This document shows positions 55,015 to 63,845 of a stretch of 64,000 nucleotides of DNA, one piece after another. Position 1 is the stretch's first letter. Every line of letters starts with the position of its first letter. The notes under the pieces were generated by a model. It saw only the letters and a program-made list of their open reading frames with translations, ran no database searches and was not told where the DNA came from. Source of the DNA: Petroclostridium sp. X23 (lineage in GTDB: Bacteria > Bacillota > Clostridia > SK-Y3); the NCBI RefSeq assembly GCF_030013905.1, contig NZ_CP124862.1, positions 3,041,051-3,105,050 of the forward strand, in the 5' to 3' direction. The translations under genes were made by a program, and so were the position numbers.

Positions 55015-55512
55015 CTAGTCTATCACTTTATCAGGAATGCTTTTTTTGACAAGCTTTATTAATTTTTCGCTTGGTTCAAATATGACCTTGTAATTCTTCC
55101 CTTCTTTTTCGAAAATACCAAAATATTTATTCTTGCCGACCAGTGTCACACACAACCGGTAGGTCTTATCAATCCTGCCCTGTTTTTTTAATAAAGCCTT
55201 GTTAGAAGCAGGTGCTAAAACAACGATGTCTTCAATATTTACATCCAGCACTACCGTCTCCCTGTTGCCTATGATGCGCTGAAAGATTAAGTCCGTATCA
55301 ATGAGCGTATATTTATAGTCGACCACCATATACCTCATCACAAAATATGCAAAAGCTGTAAGTATACCGACACCAACCAAGTCAACAACGGATGAATACT
55401 TTGAAACAACGATGATCTCATTTAGAATACTCATGCAAATAAAAACAAGAATAATAAGCCCTATAACAATGAGCACCGTATTCCCTTGCCTCTTAACGAT
55501 TTCCTTATGCAT
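55015..55512 (-). CDS. Small membrane protein, unknown, PH-like C-terminal half
   Basis: 165 aa. Two membrane helices (about 13-33 and 43-63) and a cytoplasmic beta-rich half with YKYTLIDTDLIFQRIIGNRETVV, which resembles bacterial PH-like domain patterns, but I recognise no named family. AAGGGGG lies upstream of the ATG. It ends against a terminator. Neighbours are an AraC regulator and malic enzyme; no operon is evident. Confidence 0.6.
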   Translation of the reverse strand: MHKEIVKRQGNTVLIVIGLIILVFICMSILNEIIVVSKYSSVVDLVGVGILTAFAYFVMRYMVVDYKYTLIDTDLIFQRIIGNRETVVLDVNIEDIVVLAPASNKALLKKQGRIDKTYRLCVTLVGKNKYFGIFEKEGKNYKVIFEPSEKLIKLVKKSIPDKVID

Positions 55513-55707
55513 TTATAAAGATATCCCCCTTAAATAATGCCGCTTATACATAAAAATAGAAAGAATGTAACATATCCATATGTTACATCCTCCATCGAAA
55601 CTAGTCTTATTATAAAACAAATACGGTTTATGTACAATCCTTATATAGGCTCAAAAAAGTTTATTTTGCCCTCTAATAATATGTTTAACGGGAAATATTC
55701 AATCTAT

Positions 55708-56880
55708 TTATAATCTTGCTACCCCTGTTTCCCTCGCTGCCTTCTTAACAGCTTCCGCTACCACGCCTGCGACTCTTGAATCAAACGCTTTCGGAATAAC
55801 ATACTCTTCATTTAACTCCTGCTCCGAAATAAGCTCCGCAATGGCATAAGCAGCTGCGATTTTCATCTCATCGTTAATATCTTTTGCTCTTACATCCAAT
55901 GCACCTCTGAAAATTCCCGGAAAAGCCAATACGTTATTTACCTGATTAGGGAAGTCGGACCTCCCGGTTCCTATAACCCTTGCTCCCGCTTCTCTAGCTT
56001 CATCAGGGAATATTTCAGGTACAGGATTGGACATCGCGAAAATAATCGCATCGCTGTTCATCGATTGTACCATTTCCTTCGTTACCGTATTCGGAGCTGA
56101 AACACCGATAAATACATCCGCCCCTGCAATCACATCTTTTAAACTGCCTTTTTTCATTTCTTTATTTGTAATTTTGGCTATTTCTTGTTTCTCAGTATTC
56201 AAATTGTCCCTGTCCTCATAGATTGCACCGCTTCTATCACATAGAACAACATTCTTAAGGCCCATCTTCATCAGCAGCTTTGTAATTGCAATTCCCGCTG
56301 CCCCTGAACCATTCACGACAACCGACACTTCTTCAAGTTTCTTACTGACAATTTTAAGAGCATTAATCATTCCCGCAAGCGTTACAACAGCAGTTCCATG
56401 CTGATCATCATGGAATATAGGAATATCTACCTCTTCTTTTAACCTTCTCTCAATTTCAAAACATCTGGGCGCCGCAATATCTTCCAGGTTAATCCCTCCG
56501 AAGGTTGGTGCCATATATTTGATAGTTTTGATAATTTCATCGGTATCCTTCGTATCAAGGCAGATCGGGAAAGCATCCACATCCGCAAACGTTTTGAAAA
56601 GCACCGCTTTTCCTTCCATTACAGGCATACTTGCTTCAGGACCGATATCCCCAAGACCTAATACTGCAGTACCATCCGACACGACCGCAACAAGATTCCA
56701 CTTGCGTGTATAGTCATAAACTTTATTTTTATCTTTATGTATTTCTTTACAAGGCTCTGCTACTCCCGGTGTATATGCTAAAGATAAATCCTTTGTTCCT
56801 CCAACTTCAACGGTACTTTTTACTTCGATTTTACCCTTCCATTCCTTATGGCATTTCAGTGCTTCTTCTTGAATACTCAT
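55708..56880 (-). CDS. maeB: NAD(P)-dependent malic enzyme
   Basis: 390 aa from ATG 56880 with GGAGG seven bases upstream; an earlier in-frame codon precedes that site. Short bacterial type. [14 protein letters not shown] (substrate region), [11 protein letters not shown] and [13 protein letters not shown] (nucleotide-binding) are conserved. It oxidatively decarboxylates malate to pyruvate and CO2. NAD versus NADP preference cannot be told from the sequence by eye. The phosphotransacetylase-like tail of longer forms is absent. Confidence 0.94.
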   Translation of the reverse strand: MSIQEEALKCHKEWKGKIEVKSTVEVGGTKDLSLAYTPGVAEPCKEIHKDKNKVYDYTRKWNLVAVVSDGTAVLGLGDIGPEASMPVMEGKAVLFKTFADVDAFPICLDTKDTDEIIKTIKYMAPTFGGINLEDIAAPRCFEIERRLKEEVDIPIFHDDQHGTAVVTLAGMINALKIVSKKLEEVSVVVNGSGAAGIAITKLLMKMGLKNVVLCDRSGAIYEDRDNLNTEKQEIAKITNKEMKKGSLKDVIAGADVFIGVSAPNTVTKEMVQSMNSDAIIFAMSNPVPEIFPDEAREAGARVIGTGRSDFPNQVNNVLAFPGIFRGALDVRAKDINDEMKIAAAYAIAELISEQELNEEYVIPKAFDSRVAGVVAEAVKKAARETGVARL

Positions 56881-56968
56881 GATTGTTCCTCCATTCAAAA
56901 TAATTATTATAAATAATACAACATAAGCGTAAAGTGTTATTACTCATGTTATAAATTTGTCAGTCTCA

Positions 56969-57739
56969 TCAAACTTTGTTTCTTTCATATATAATCCTTA
57001 GACCTTCAACGGTCAGTAAGGAATTGATTTCATCTATAGTCTCCGATTCGGAAGAGATCATCCGTGCCAGACCGCCTGTAGCCACTACTTTGATTTCTCC
57101 TCCCCCCATTTCTTCTTTCATACGTTTAACAATATAGTCAACCTTCCCCACATATCCGTAAATGGCCCCGGCTTGCATGCTGTTAATAGTATTTTTGCCA
57201 ATCACTCTTTCCGGCTTCACAAGCTCTACCCTCGGAAGCTTCGCCGCTTTCTGGAATAACGCATCCATAGATATTTTTATACCTGCACAGATGACTCCTC
57301 CGAGATATTCACCTTTTTCACTAATAGCACAAAAAGTTGTGGCGGTTCCAAAATCTACAATGATCAACGGTCCGCCATATAGGTCATACCCGGCTACAGC
57401 ATTTACAATCCTATCGGCACCTACTTCTTTAGGATTATCATACTTTATATTTATACCTGTCTTTATTCCCGGTCCAACGATTAGAGGCTCTACCTTTATA
57501 TATTTTTTTATCGCATGCTCAAAAGAATACATGATGGGCGGCACTACCGAAGACATAATCACTGCCTCTATGTCTGAGATTTTAATGCCTTCATAGTTAA
57601 AAAACTGCATACACAGCATACCGATCTCATCGGATGTTTTATCCTTATCCGTTGTCATACGCCAATAGGTTCTAAGTTTCTTCCCTTCATAAATCCCCAA
57701 CACAATATTAGTATTTCCTACATCTACAACAAGTATCAT
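56969..57739 (-). CDS. coaX: Type III pantothenate kinase
   Basis: 256 aa. ASKHA-fold enzyme with [14 protein letters not shown] (phosphate loop), [12 protein letters not shown] and VDFGTATTF motifs. First step of CoA synthesis, not feedback-inhibited by CoA in this type. AGGAGC precedes the ATG. Next upstream gene on the strand is birA, as in many clostridia. Confidence 0.95.
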   Translation of the reverse strand: MILVVDVGNTNIVLGIYEGKKLRTYWRMTTDKDKTSDEIGMLCMQFFNYEGIKISDIEAVIMSSVVPPIMYSFEHAIKKYIKVEPLIVGPGIKTGINIKYDNPKEVGADRIVNAVAGYDLYGGPLIIVDFGTATTFCAISEKGEYLGGVICAGIKISMDALFQKAAKLPRVELVKPERVIGKNTINSMQAGAIYGYVGKVDYIVKRMKEEMGGGEIKVVATGGLARMISSESETIDEINSLLTVEGLRIIYERNKV

Positions 57740-57776
57740 TCAAACCGCTCCTATATAATAATATTTCTCTTAGAAG

Positions 57777-58017
57777 GCTGTAAAAAGTGCCTAGTCGTTC
57801 GGAAATCCAACCTGGGGACAATCCGAAACCATTGAAAAAGTGCTTCATCGTTCAGGGCAACACATGAGGACAGAGCCGCAGTCCGGCCAAAAACCAGGCC
57901 TGACAGCAGACCAGTCCCCAAGTCTTGCCCTTCTGCGTGCTAAAACGGACTTTATCAGTGATCCCGGACAGTCCCCAAGTTTGATTTCCTCTATGTGCTG
58001 AATCGAACTTTGTCACA
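57777..58017. repeat. Family A element, outer copy interrupted by a second copy
   Basis: The outer element starts TAAAAAGTGCCTAGTCG (57781 onward) and GGGGACAATCCG, and resumes at 57957 with CCCGGACAGTCCCC, ending GAATCGAACTTTGTCACA. A complete inner copy at 57833-57957 interrupts it near its centre. Removing the inner copy restores the usual outer layout. Confidence 0.78.
57833..57957. repeat. Family A element, inner nested copy
   Basis: Begins TGAAAAAGTGCTTCATCG and ends ACGGACTTTATCA, matching family A termini. The interior GAGGACAGAGCCGCAGTC differs from the outer copy. Nested insertion implies mobility. Confidence 0.75.
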
Positions 58018-58029
58018 CACCTTCACCAA

Positions 58030-58063
58030 CCACTATTCATTATTCACTATTCACTATTAATTA
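58030..58063. repeat. TATTAATTATTCACTA repeat, family E, copy 3
   Basis: CACTATTCATTATTCACTAT followed by TCACTATTAATTAA, directly after the birA stop. Same words and same position at a gene end as copies 1 and 2. Confidence 0.5.
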
Positions 58064-58064
58064 A

Positions 58065-59054
58065 CTAAACGTATCCATACAACCCTCTTACAGACACTTC
58101 ACCCGACATAATGGTATGAACTTGTCCATCATCATCCCTGATGATTAGTTCCCCTTCATCGGTAATATCTATTGCTTGGCCCACAATCTCTGCCGATTGA
58201 TATATTGCCCTTACTCTGCTGTCTAAGGTAAGAGAGTATTTTTTGTATTCTGCAATAATTTCACTTCTTTGTCCGTTTGCTAAAGCCTTGACATAATAAT
58301 ATTCAAAGTTTTCCAGAAGCGTTCTTATAAGAATATTTCGATTTACCGCTTGTCCGGTTATCATTTTTATCGAAGTCGCTATGGCCTCAAGCTCCGGCGG
58401 AAAATCATCCTTGTCCATATTAACATTGATCCCTATACCTACAATAATATAATTTATTCGCTCTATTTCAGCGCTCATCTCCGTGAGTATCCCGCATACC
58501 TTTTTCTTTTCTACTACAATATCATTGGGCCATTTTATTTCCGGTTTTATGCAGGTAGCTTGTTCAATGGAAACCGCCACTGCCAATGCGGCGAGAATAG
58601 TGATAAATGGCGCTTGTGTGGGCATGATCTCAGGACGTAAAATAATGGACATCCATATCCCGGTTTGGGGCGGAGAACTCCACTGTTTTCCTAATCTCCC
58701 TTTACCGGAAGATTGATGATCGGCAAGCACAAGCGCCCCCTCTTCACAACCTTCTGCTGCTATCTGCTTAGCGATAGTATTCGAAGATGTAATACTGTCA
58801 TAATAGAAAATCTGCCTTCCAAAAAAGCGCGTAACCAGTTCGGATTGAATTTCCTCAGCAGAAAGCACCCCCAATGAAGAAATAAGTTTATATCCCTTTC
58901 TTGAAGAAGAATCAATATCATACCCCTCTTTCCGCAGTACCGAAATATATTTCCATACGGCAGTTCTGGATACACTCAGCCGATTGCTCAGTTCTTCTCC
59001 CGAGATGTATTGATTTTTATTTTCTTTAAGCGCCTTTAATATCTCAGCTTTCAT
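58065..59054 (-). CDS. birA: Bifunctional biotin ligase and biotin repressor
   Basis: 329 aa. N-terminal winged helix (about 1-60, with LSVSRTAVWKYISVLRKEGY) and a biotin protein ligase domain with SGKGRLGKQW and KWPNDIV. It attaches biotin to carboxylases and represses biotin genes when loaded. ATAGGAG precedes the ATG. No biotin genes are adjacent. It is upstream of coaX in the same direction, separated by repeats. Confidence 0.95.
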   Translation of the reverse strand: MKAEILKALKENKNQYISGEELSNRLSVSRTAVWKYISVLRKEGYDIDSSSRKGYKLISSLGVLSAEEIQSELVTRFFGRQIFYYDSITSSNTIAKQIAAEGCEEGALVLADHQSSGKGRLGKQWSSPPQTGIWMSIILRPEIMPTQAPFITILAALAVAVSIEQATCIKPEIKWPNDIVVEKKKVCGILTEMSAEIERINYIIVGIGINVNMDKDDFPPELEAIATSIKMITGQAVNRNILIRTLLENFEYYYVKALANGQRSEIIAEYKKYSLTLDSRVRAIYQSAEIVGQAIDITDEGELIIRDDDGQVHTIMSGEVSVRGLYGYV

Positions 59055-59063
59055 CTTTTTCTC

Positions 59064-59336
59064 CTATAATAGTCTGCCTCTCATCCAGTAATAAATAATT
59101 AAAATATCAACTGCGAAAAAACCGAACACTACAACCCACGTCAGTATGCGTATAATATATGCAGACACCCTATTCATGGCTTTCAGATATTGAATTTCTA
59201 AAAACAATCCTAAAAAAAGAGTTCCCAAGCCATAAGGACTGCCGGGATTCATTTTCATGGTGATGAATCCGGCAAGAAAACACAGTATTCCTAATACAAG
59301 CATACCGTACGCATAAGTATCATTCATTTTTTTCAT
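59064..59336 (-). CDS. Small three-helix membrane protein, unknown
   Basis: About 90 aa from ATG 59336, with AGGGATG upstream; an ATG three codons earlier is possible. Three hydrophobic segments (YGMLVLGILCFLAGFIT, YGLGTLFLGLFLEIQYL, IIRILTWVVVFGFFAVDIL). I recognise no family. The birA start lies 9 bp downstream, so they may be cotranscribed. Confidence 0.6.
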   Translation of the reverse strand: MKKMNDTYAYGMLVLGILCFLAGFITMKMNPGSPYGLGTLFLGLFLEIQYLKAMNRVSAYIIRILTWVVVFGFFAVDILIIYYWMRGRLL

Positions 59337-59468
59337 TTTATACATCCCTATTGATAAATCGTTAAGAATATTGTCTTCTAATACATCAATTATACACTAA
59401 ATTGATTTTTTTTCAATCATGTGATATTTATTTAAAAATCAATCTGCGTATATATTCTATAGGAGGAT

Positions 59469-59596
59469 GTGATAAAGTGCTTCGTCGGTCAGTCGCAAAG
59501 CACGGGGACGGAGCTTCAGCTTCACCAAAACCAGGTGCAGCAGTAGTTCCGTCCCCATGCTTCATTCCTTCTATGTGCTAAATTAGACTTTTTCAC
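59469..59596. repeat. Palindromic intergenic element, family A, copy 5
   Basis: Starts GTGATAAAGTGCTTCGTCGG and ends TTAGACTTTTTCAC. Shares AGTCGCAAAGCACGGGGACG with the yaaO copy (42119-42249); the stem partner reads CGTCCCCATGCTTC, with one mismatch. Confidence 0.82.
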
Positions 59597-59716
59597 ATCC
59601 TTCTATAGTTCTTATGTCCTATGAAAATAATGCGATAAACCTATACAAATGACTGGAAAATAAATATATAATTTACATTAAATGAATGACCAACTGACTA
59701 TCGGAACAAATTGCCA

Positions 59717-59744
59717 ATCGGACGGCCAATAGCCGCCCTTACAA
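59717..59744. repeat. Family B repeat, variant copy
   Basis: On the minus strand TGTAAGGGCGGCTATTGGCC followed by GTCCGAT; a degenerate member of the TGTAGGGG family. Confidence 0.45.
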
Positions 59745-59776
59745 ATATATAATCCACAGAGTTCTTCATAAAAAAA

Positions 59777-59805
59777 GTGTATATGACCGATACGATCATA
59801 TACAC
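59777..59805 (-). terminator. Terminator of the agr operon
   Basis: GTGTATATGA (59777-59786) and TCATATACAC (59796-59805) pair; a T-run follows on the minus strand. It lies 35 bp after the 82-aa gene. Confidence 0.85.
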
Positions 59806-59839
59806 CTTGTGAACTTAATTTCCTTAAATAGAACATACT

Positions 59840-60088
59840 TTACTGAACATAAGATCCTTGACTGGCATGAGAGATCCGTAAAAATCCGCCCTGCTCCAAT
59901 GGCACTAGTACTTCTCCTTTTTTATCAAGCAATTTTTCTTCCATTGCTGTCCAAATAGGAATATCAACATCTAATTCATCACAGATGTTGACCAGTGCCA
60001 CAAAAAAACCTTTCTTATCGGCATATGTCATTTGTACGGTATTTAATATATTTTTGTCTTGAATAACTTGTCCTATTAATACTCTCAT
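59840..60088 (-). CDS. Uncharacterised 82-aa protein, last gene of the agr operon
   Basis: 82 aa, soluble, beginning MRVLIGQVIQDKNILNTVQM, with an acidic middle (DELDVDIPIW) and a beta-rich end. I recognise no family. Its ATG overlaps the agrB stop by 4 bp (ATGA) and AGGAGG lies upstream, so it is translationally coupled to agrB and cotranscribed. The place of a normal agrA (LytTR response regulator) is taken by this gene, but it has no receiver or DNA-binding domain. A role in AIP processing or in AgrC signalling is only inferred. Confidence 0.75.
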   Translation of the reverse strand: MRVLIGQVIQDKNILNTVQMTYADKKGFFVALVNICDELDVDIPIWTAMEEKLLDKKGEVLVPLEQGGFLRISHASQGSYVQ

Positions 60089-60654
60089 CTACATTTCCTC
60101 CTTTTTGCGTATTCTCCTACCGGAAGCGATAACGCTTCAGCCAATATCGCCACAACTGCAGTTCCGGAGTATAAAGCCGGAAGCAGAAGACTCATGATTC
60201 CCATCAATATCACACTGCCAAAAGAAAAATATTTAAACCGCCTCCTTCTTTCAACACTGATGATAGGCTTGTTAGGATGATCTACCGGTGCATAAAGCCA
60301 TGTAAGTATGACCGAAACAATAAGCATACCCGATTTCAGTAGTAAGGACTGGGGCAGATTCATGCCTATCACAATAATTGCCGCGAAGATAACCAGAGAA
60401 GTAAAAAAGCATCTCCAATAGGTATCCTCATGATAACCTCCTGCGATCAGACGCAGGGAACTAAAGAAAAGCAGCGCAACCAAATAATATCCTGTCAACG
60501 ATAATATAGAAAAAATAATAAAGTACATGATGAGCTTTGATAACTCTCCCAGTAAACATTCCAGTCCAAATTTAATTGTTCTTACCTGGAGGTCTGTCAG
60601 CTCCGGTCTCTCACGCTGAATTGCGCTGGTAAGCTTTTGAGCAATCTTCTCCAT
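60085..60654 (-). CDS. agrB: AgrB-like cysteine endopeptidase
   Basis: 189 aa from ATG 60654 with GAGGAAG nine bases upstream. Membrane peptidase that removes the AgrD C-terminal tail and closes the peptide ring. The catalytic pair is seen in RLIAGGYHEDTYWRC: H75 and C82, seven apart as in known AgrB. About five hydrophobic segments. It overlaps the 3' end of agrC by 44 bp and the next gene by 4 bp, so this is a tightly coupled operon. Confidence 0.9.
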   Translation of the reverse strand: MEKIAQKLTSAIQRERPELTDLQVRTIKFGLECLLGELSKLIMYFIIFSILSLTGYYLVALLFFSSLRLIAGGYHEDTYWRCFFTSLVIFAAIIVIGMNLPQSLLLKSGMLIVSVILTWLYAPVDHPNKPIISVERRRRFKYFSFGSVILMGIMSLLLPALYSGTAVVAILAEALSLPVGEYAKRRKCR

Positions 60655-61987
60655 CTTCACTCTTCCTCACATTTAATCTGATTAGGAACTCCGTCTCTTC
60701 TTCAGAGCTTAAAACACTGATTTCTCCTTTATTTTGCGTCACCAACTGCTTTACGATATACAAGCCGAACCCATGATCCGGCTTATCTTTGCTTTTTGTG
60801 GAAAATCCATTGTCAAATATCTTAACTTTTATTTCATCGGGAATCATAGGCCCGTTGTCCGCAATAGAAAGACAGTAGTGATCTTCTTCCATATACGTAC
60901 AAACCGATACTACCTTATCTTCTGTCTCCGCAGATGATAAAATAGCCTCAAAGGCGTTATCAATGATATTTCCTATGATGCTTGTAAGATGGTTGTCGTC
61001 TATATCCGCCCTGTTCAATGGGGCGTCGATATCTACTTCCAAATGAATGTCATGCTCAAAGGCAAAGCAGCTCTTCACCGCCATTAAACCATCTACATAT
61101 TCATTTCCCGTATTAAAAACCCGGTACGAACTATTTAAATTGTTTGTAAGCTTCCGTATATAGTCACCAGCCCTTTCCAATCCATCGGCTTTCTTTAGCA
61201 CACATATAGCCAAAAGCGTATTGAGATGATTGGCAAAATCATGCTTCTCTTTTCTTATAACATTCATCACTGTTTCCATATTTTTAACGTATTCCTTCTG
61301 AGCTTCGAATTTATGTTGGATAAGAAGAATTCGCTCTCGCTCTTTATAATCTAAAAAACTAAGAATAACAAACAATGAATAAATACCAAATAGCAATACG
61401 TTATATAGTACTATGTTTGTTGGATGAGATACTACAAAGTTTACGCTTATCATGAAAATTGTCATCATGAATATTTGCAGTATAGCAAATGAAAGCAATG
61501 AGTTTTCTTTTTCCAATACCTTTAATTTGAATAATCTAAAATTAAATTTTAACAACATAATACTTATAATCATTTGCACAAGTTTAGAGAGAATGACATG
61601 ATTTAACTTATAGTTAGGGCTATTAATAATTGTAGCTGTATCTACATTTAATATACTCATCTCAATCATTAGTAACATGACCTCTGTAACCATGAAAAAG
61701 AAACCGGTAATCGCAACTGCAATAATAGAAGCATAAATATTAGTTTTAGTAATATAGCTTAATGTAATAATCATAAAAATTGCAATACATGCTGTATGAA
61801 TTCCTAAAGGAATGTATGTTGAAGCCCAATACGTAAATACTGTATATAATACAAAAAAAACCAATGATTTTAATATATTATCTTTAACAAAGGTCTTTTT
61901 ATCATTTAAAAAAGAAAATAACAATAATACAATTATAGATTCTACAAATGAGGAAGCTATCTCTGTCAAAGTTTGCAACAATATCAT
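60611..61987 (-). CDS. agrC: AgrC-like sensor histidine kinase (GHKL)
   Basis: 458 aa. Six or seven membrane helices (about 1-215), then a dimerisation/phosphoacceptor helix with H249 in KEKHDFANHLNTLL (HDF, as in the HxD/HDY motif of AgrC kinases) and a GHKL ATPase domain (IIGNIIDNAFEAI N-box, DHGFGLYIVKQL G-box). It should bind the autoinducer at its membrane domain. GGAGTTT precedes the ATG. It lies between agrD and agrB, and its partner response regulator is not in the window. Confidence 0.9.
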   Translation of the reverse strand: MILLQTLTEIASSFVESIIVLLLFSFLNDKKTFVKDNILKSLVFFVLYTVFTYWASTYIPLGIHTACIAIFMIITLSYITKTNIYASIIAVAITGFFFMVTEVMLLMIEMSILNVDTATIINSPNYKLNHVILSKLVQMIISIMLLKFNFRLFKLKVLEKENSLLSFAILQIFMMTIFMISVNFVVSHPTNIVLYNVLLFGIYSLFVILSFLDYKERERILLIQHKFEAQKEYVKNMETVMNVIRKEKHDFANHLNTLLAICVLKKADGLERAGDYIRKLTNNLNSSYRVFNTGNEYVDGLMAVKSCFAFEHDIHLEVDIDAPLNRADIDDNHLTSIIGNIIDNAFEAILSSAETEDKVVSVCTYMEEDHYCLSIADNGPMIPDEIKVKIFDNGFSTKSKDKPDHGFGLYIVKQLVTQNKGEISVLSSEEETEFLIRLNVRKSEDGEDCSKAYQRNSA

Positions 61988-62012
61988 GCGCGTAAACTCC
62001 TTTGCAAAATAC

Positions 62013-62064
62013 TAGCTAAAATCAATAAAAGGATGTATATACATCCTTTTATTGATTTTAGCTA
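62013..62064. promoter_or_regulatory. 52-bp perfect palindrome between agrD and agrC
   Basis: Two 26-base arms (62013-62038 and 62039-62064) are exact complements without loop; ends are TAGCTAAAATCAATAAAAGG and its complement. As RNA it gives a stem of over 20 bp. No uninterrupted T-run follows on the minus strand, so it could be an attenuator or a processing site limiting agrC relative to agrD. Confidence 0.75.
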
Positions 62065-62079
62065 CCTGTTTTTTATACT

Positions 62080-62223
62080 TTACTTTAATAATTCCTTAGG
62101 GCATTCCGGCTGATGAGAACTAAAAAAAGATGCAGTGGATACCCCACCTACAGCCACTACCATTGCCACCACACTTAAAACGGTTAAGGAGTTTTTGCGA
62201 ACAAATTCCATAATTTTTTTCAT
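62080..62223 (-). CDS. agrD: AgrD autoinducer precursor with serine-lactone-type signal
   Basis: 47 aa. Parts: an amphipathic N-terminus MKKIMEFVRKNSLTVL, a hydrophobic stretch SVVAMVVAVGGVSTA, then S32-F33-F34-S35-S36, and the tail HQPECPKELLK. It aligns with C. perfringens AgrD, whose ring CLWFT is followed by HQPEEPK, but has Ser instead of Cys at the ring nucleophile. The predicted signal is the cyclic lactone SFFSS. GGGAG precedes the ATG. Located first in agrD-agrC-agrB-82 aa. It is too short to be found by length-limited gene finding. Confidence 0.88.
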   Translation of the reverse strand: MKKIMEFVRKNSLTVLSVVAMVVAVGGVSTASFFSSHQPECPKELLK

Positions 62224-62352
62224 TGAAACGCTCTCCCTTCTTTTGTTTGATTAGATTATATCATGGTTATTATAAAATTTTTGTTGAATTATGTCGATTT
62301 TTCAGAAAATTTATTGTAATTTATCAATATTTGTTATTGCGTATTATGTATC

Positions 62353-62829
62353 TTACACTATGTTACATATACAAGTCCTCAGCTTGCCCTGCTCAATCTC
62401 GATTACGCCATAGGACGGCTTACCCCGACGGGGAAGACTGATACTGCCGGGATTCATGATATGCATTTTATCGTGGTACGCTTCATAAGGCTCATGGGTA
62501 TGTCCGAACAAAACGCAATCAACATGTAAATCAGCACCTTTACGCGCAATAGAATGATATTCGTACTTAACACGGTATAGATGTCCGTGGGTGATGAATA
62601 TTTTCTTGCCGTCAGCTTCCAATACCTTGTCATAAGGGACAGTGTTCCTAAATTCATTATTTCCTGCAATATACTGTATTGGAATATGGGGATATAATAT
62701 TTTTAAGTCTTCCACATCTTTTATAATATCTCCCAGATGTATTATCATATTGATACTTCCAATACGGTCTATGACGTCGATACAATGGCGGATATTTCCA
62801 TGAGTATCGCTAAAAACTACAATACGCAA
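62353..62829 (-). CDS. YfcE/MJ0936-family phosphodiesterase
   Basis: 158 aa from TTG 62829, with AGGATG eight bases upstream; a TTG eight codons earlier is the alternative. Calcineurin-like metallophosphoesterase: VVFSDTHGN (D, H), IIHLGD, AGNNE, ITHGH and LFGHTH (last ligand). Known members hydrolyse phosphodiesters such as bis-p-nitrophenyl phosphate; the physiological substrate is not known. Confidence 0.9.
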   Translation of the reverse strand: MRIVVFSDTHGNIRHCIDVIDRIGSINMIIHLGDIIKDVEDLKILYPHIPIQYIAGNNEFRNTVPYDKVLEADGKKIFITHGHLYRVKYEYHSIARKGADLHVDCVLFGHTHEPYEAYHDKMHIMNPGSISLPRRGKPSYGVIEIEQGKLRTCICNIV

Positions 62830-62926
62830 AAAGTACACATCCTTAGTAAACAATAAATAATATGATCATTAATACATAACCACAAAAAGATTATACCATC
62901 TGTTTTCTTTAATCTCAATGTTAATG

Positions 62927-62970
62927 AAAAATAAAAGGGTACGGAAATAATTTCCGCACCCTTTTATTTT
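62927..62970. terminator. Terminator behind the holin-like membrane gene
   Basis: AAAATAAAAGGGT-CGGAAAT pairs with ATTTCCG-ACCCTTTTATTTT with one mismatch; T-runs on both sides. Confidence 0.85.
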
Positions 62971-62975
62971 TAAAG

Positions 62976-63347
62976 TTACAACGCTCTCCCAGGTATAATT
63001 GCATCCACAATTCCAAAAACAATTGCAGCAAGCACAGCTCCAAATAGTGTTACATTATATCCTGGTACTATGAATCTTATCGAATAGATAATGGCCGCCG
63101 CCAATATGAACCCTATAATGCCTCTTCCAAATGGTGATGCATCGGTTCTGAACATTTTTGCGATAGCATAATCTAAAACCGATAATACTACAGCTGCGAC
63201 AATCAATGCCCATATATTAGAAATCGTAAATCCCGGTGTTAGAAAAGCTGTGACCGCCAAAATAATTGAAGCAGCTACCAAACGTCCGATAATAGAACCA
63301 AATGTGCTTCCTGTTTCTCTTCTTTGTACATTCTCATTTGCAGCCAT
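62976..63347 (-). CDS. Phage-holin-family (YvlD-like) membrane protein
   Basis: 123 aa, four membrane helices (about 20-36, 43-58, 75-90, 97-118). PF04020-like features: TPGFTISNIWALIVAAVVLSVLDY and the final GIVDAIIPG. Despite the family name, most members sit outside prophages; no other phage gene is here. Function unknown, likely envelope-related. A terminator follows. Confidence 0.82.
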   Translation of the reverse strand: MAANENVQRRETGSTFGSIIGRLVAASIILAVTAFLTPGFTISNIWALIVAAVVLSVLDYAIAKMFRTDASPFGRGIIGFILAAAIIYSIRFIVPGYNVTLFGAVLAAIVFGIVDAIIPGRAL

Positions 63348-63554
63348 ATTTTATATCTTCCTTTCGACTTATAAGATACTTTCAGTATTATTGTGCTATT
63401 TACAGATAAAAGTATGCTTCCAATTTTTAATGTTTTTATATATAATATATTTTTGTTAAGCACTTGTAACATAATATATTTAAATAGTGCAATAAAACTT
63501 ATAATAACTAATATGAAATCATTTGGTTGTTATTTATTGAATAGGAGGAATACT

Positions 63555-63734
63555 ATGCTTTCTAAAGATAAAATTGACAGGCTCAACTTTTTATCTAAAA
63601 AATCTAAAAGCACGGGATTAACTGAAAAAGAAAAAGAAGAACAGCAGTCATTAAGACAGGAATATTTACAGGCATTCCGAAAAGATTTCAGAAGAACATT
63701 GGATTCAATTGAAGTTGTAGATACAAAGCACTAA
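63555..63734 (+). CDS. DUF896 family protein (YnzC-like)
   Basis: 59 aa from ATG 63555 with AGGAGG seven bases upstream; the longer open frame before it is not coding. KIDRLNFLSKKSKSTGLTEKE, EQQSLRQEYLQAFRK and the tail define the YnzC/DUF896 family, a small three-helix protein. In Bacillus the homologue belongs to the LexA-controlled yneA operon, but no SOS genes are near. Function unknown. Confidence 0.9.
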   Translation: MLSKDKIDRLNFLSKKSKSTGLTEKEKEEQQSLRQEYLQAFRKDFRRTLDSIEVVDTKH

Positions 63735-63845
63735 AAGAATTATCTTCAATGGCAATAATTGTGTTTATAGAATCATCGTTTATAACAAAAAATAAAACCG
63801 GTTCATTATAAAATTGAACTAATTTTATTTTTAAGGAGAATGATT

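Larger units (their letters stand above)
57740..58064. other. Repeat-filled region between coaX and birA
   Basis: 325 bp, almost all occupied by a nested family A element (57777-58017) and a family E tract (58030-58063). No gene. Confidence 0.65.
59346..59839. other. Repeat-rich region downstream of the agr locus
   Basis: 494 bp. It contains family A copy at 59469-59596, a family B copy at 59717-59744 and the agr terminator. No gene is visible. Confidence 0.6.

Noticed and set aside
62976..63347. Prophage remnant suggested by the holin-like gene
   Set aside because: No other phage genes are nearby; the YvlD-like family is common on chromosomes.
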